A DNA stretch of 64,000 nt from Bromus sterilis (Eukaryota > Streptophyta > Magnoliopsida > Poales > Poaceae): contig OX465600.1 in the NCBI GenBank assembly GCA_950022295.1, positions 6,262,001 to 6,326,000 on the forward strand. The letters run 5' to 3'. This document shows positions 63,894-64,000 of the stretch, piece after piece. Numbering within the stretch: the stretch's first letter is position 1; the number at the start of each line of letters is the position of its first letter. The notes under the pieces are model-generated. The model was not told the DNA's origin and did not search any database. It worked only from the letters and a program-made list of their open reading frames with translations. Position numbers and translations under genes: made by a program.

Positions 63894-64000
63894 TAGCTGC
63901 TGCATGTTGTTCTTGCCCATCGAGCTGGTTGGAGGCATCTGACTGCACGCGTGCAAGCAGCATTAGGGATCTTGTCAAGCATGGTGTTCAAACGATTTGC

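Noticed and set aside
1..64000. tRNA and rRNA genes
   Set aside because: I saw no cloverleaf-compatible A/B-box arrangement or conserved rRNA core. A covariance-model search would be needed for a firm negative.

Overview
This is a eukaryotic nuclear window from a grass, almost certainly Pooideae and most likely Triticeae (wheat, barley or Aegilops type). Evidence: split genes with GT-AG introns, no operons or ribosome-binding sites, abundant TA-flanked Stowaway MITEs with CTCCCTCCGT-like ends, TTA-flanked PIF/Harbinger MITEs, a CACTA element with CACTAGTAGAAAA ends, Helitron termini ending CTAG, a Ty3/Gypsy element and LINE relics. I see no rRNA, tRNA, CRISPR array or organellar sequence.

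Only two genes look intact, both on the minus strand. One is a four-exon DHHC-type protein S-acyltransferase (27763-30210). The other is a seven-exon DRE2/anamorsin (CIAPIN1) gene for cytosolic Fe-S assembly (35819-39280), whose 268-residue product was assembled exon by exon with consistent phases. They share no pathway that I can see; they form a small genic island (about 27.7-39.6 kb) separated by a Harbinger-derived SANT/Myb-like pseudogene that carries an LTR in its first intron.

The rest is mainly mobile DNA and its damage. 0.45-5.7 kb: Stowaway MITE, deleted LINE relic, 1.7-kb PIF/Harbinger element with a degraded ORF. 7.4-11 kb: a segment duplicated again at 51.1-52.3 kb, into which a Stowaway and Helitrons inserted only in the first copy. 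12.3-14.1 kb: AT-rich arrays of a short dispersed motif. 14.3-23.6 kb: a 5'-truncated LINE with an 18-bp target-site duplication, split by a full-length Ty3/Gypsy element (15853-22903, TSD CGGGG) and by a Harbinger MITE. 23.7-24.7 kb: two copies of one Stowaway family inside an older element. 41.4-43.9 kb: an F-box gene relic split by a CACTA element whose removal restores the frame exactly. 45.2-46.5 kb: long-TIR foldback. 49.6-50.6 kb: Mutator-like element with GC-rich cargo. 54.1-54.9 kb: Helitron with an ORF. 57.7-60.0 kb: copia relic abutting a sacsin gene fragment. 60.9-62.2 kb: inverted pair of Cys/Pro-rich protein relics. 62.7-63.9 kb: inverted MITE pair.

No clearly new biological system is demonstrated. 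The best leads are the precisely dated-by-structure insertions (paired empty and filled sites), the gene-fragment captures, and the degraded ORF families carried by non-autonomous DNA transposons. All coordinates were counted by eye and could be off by a few bases.
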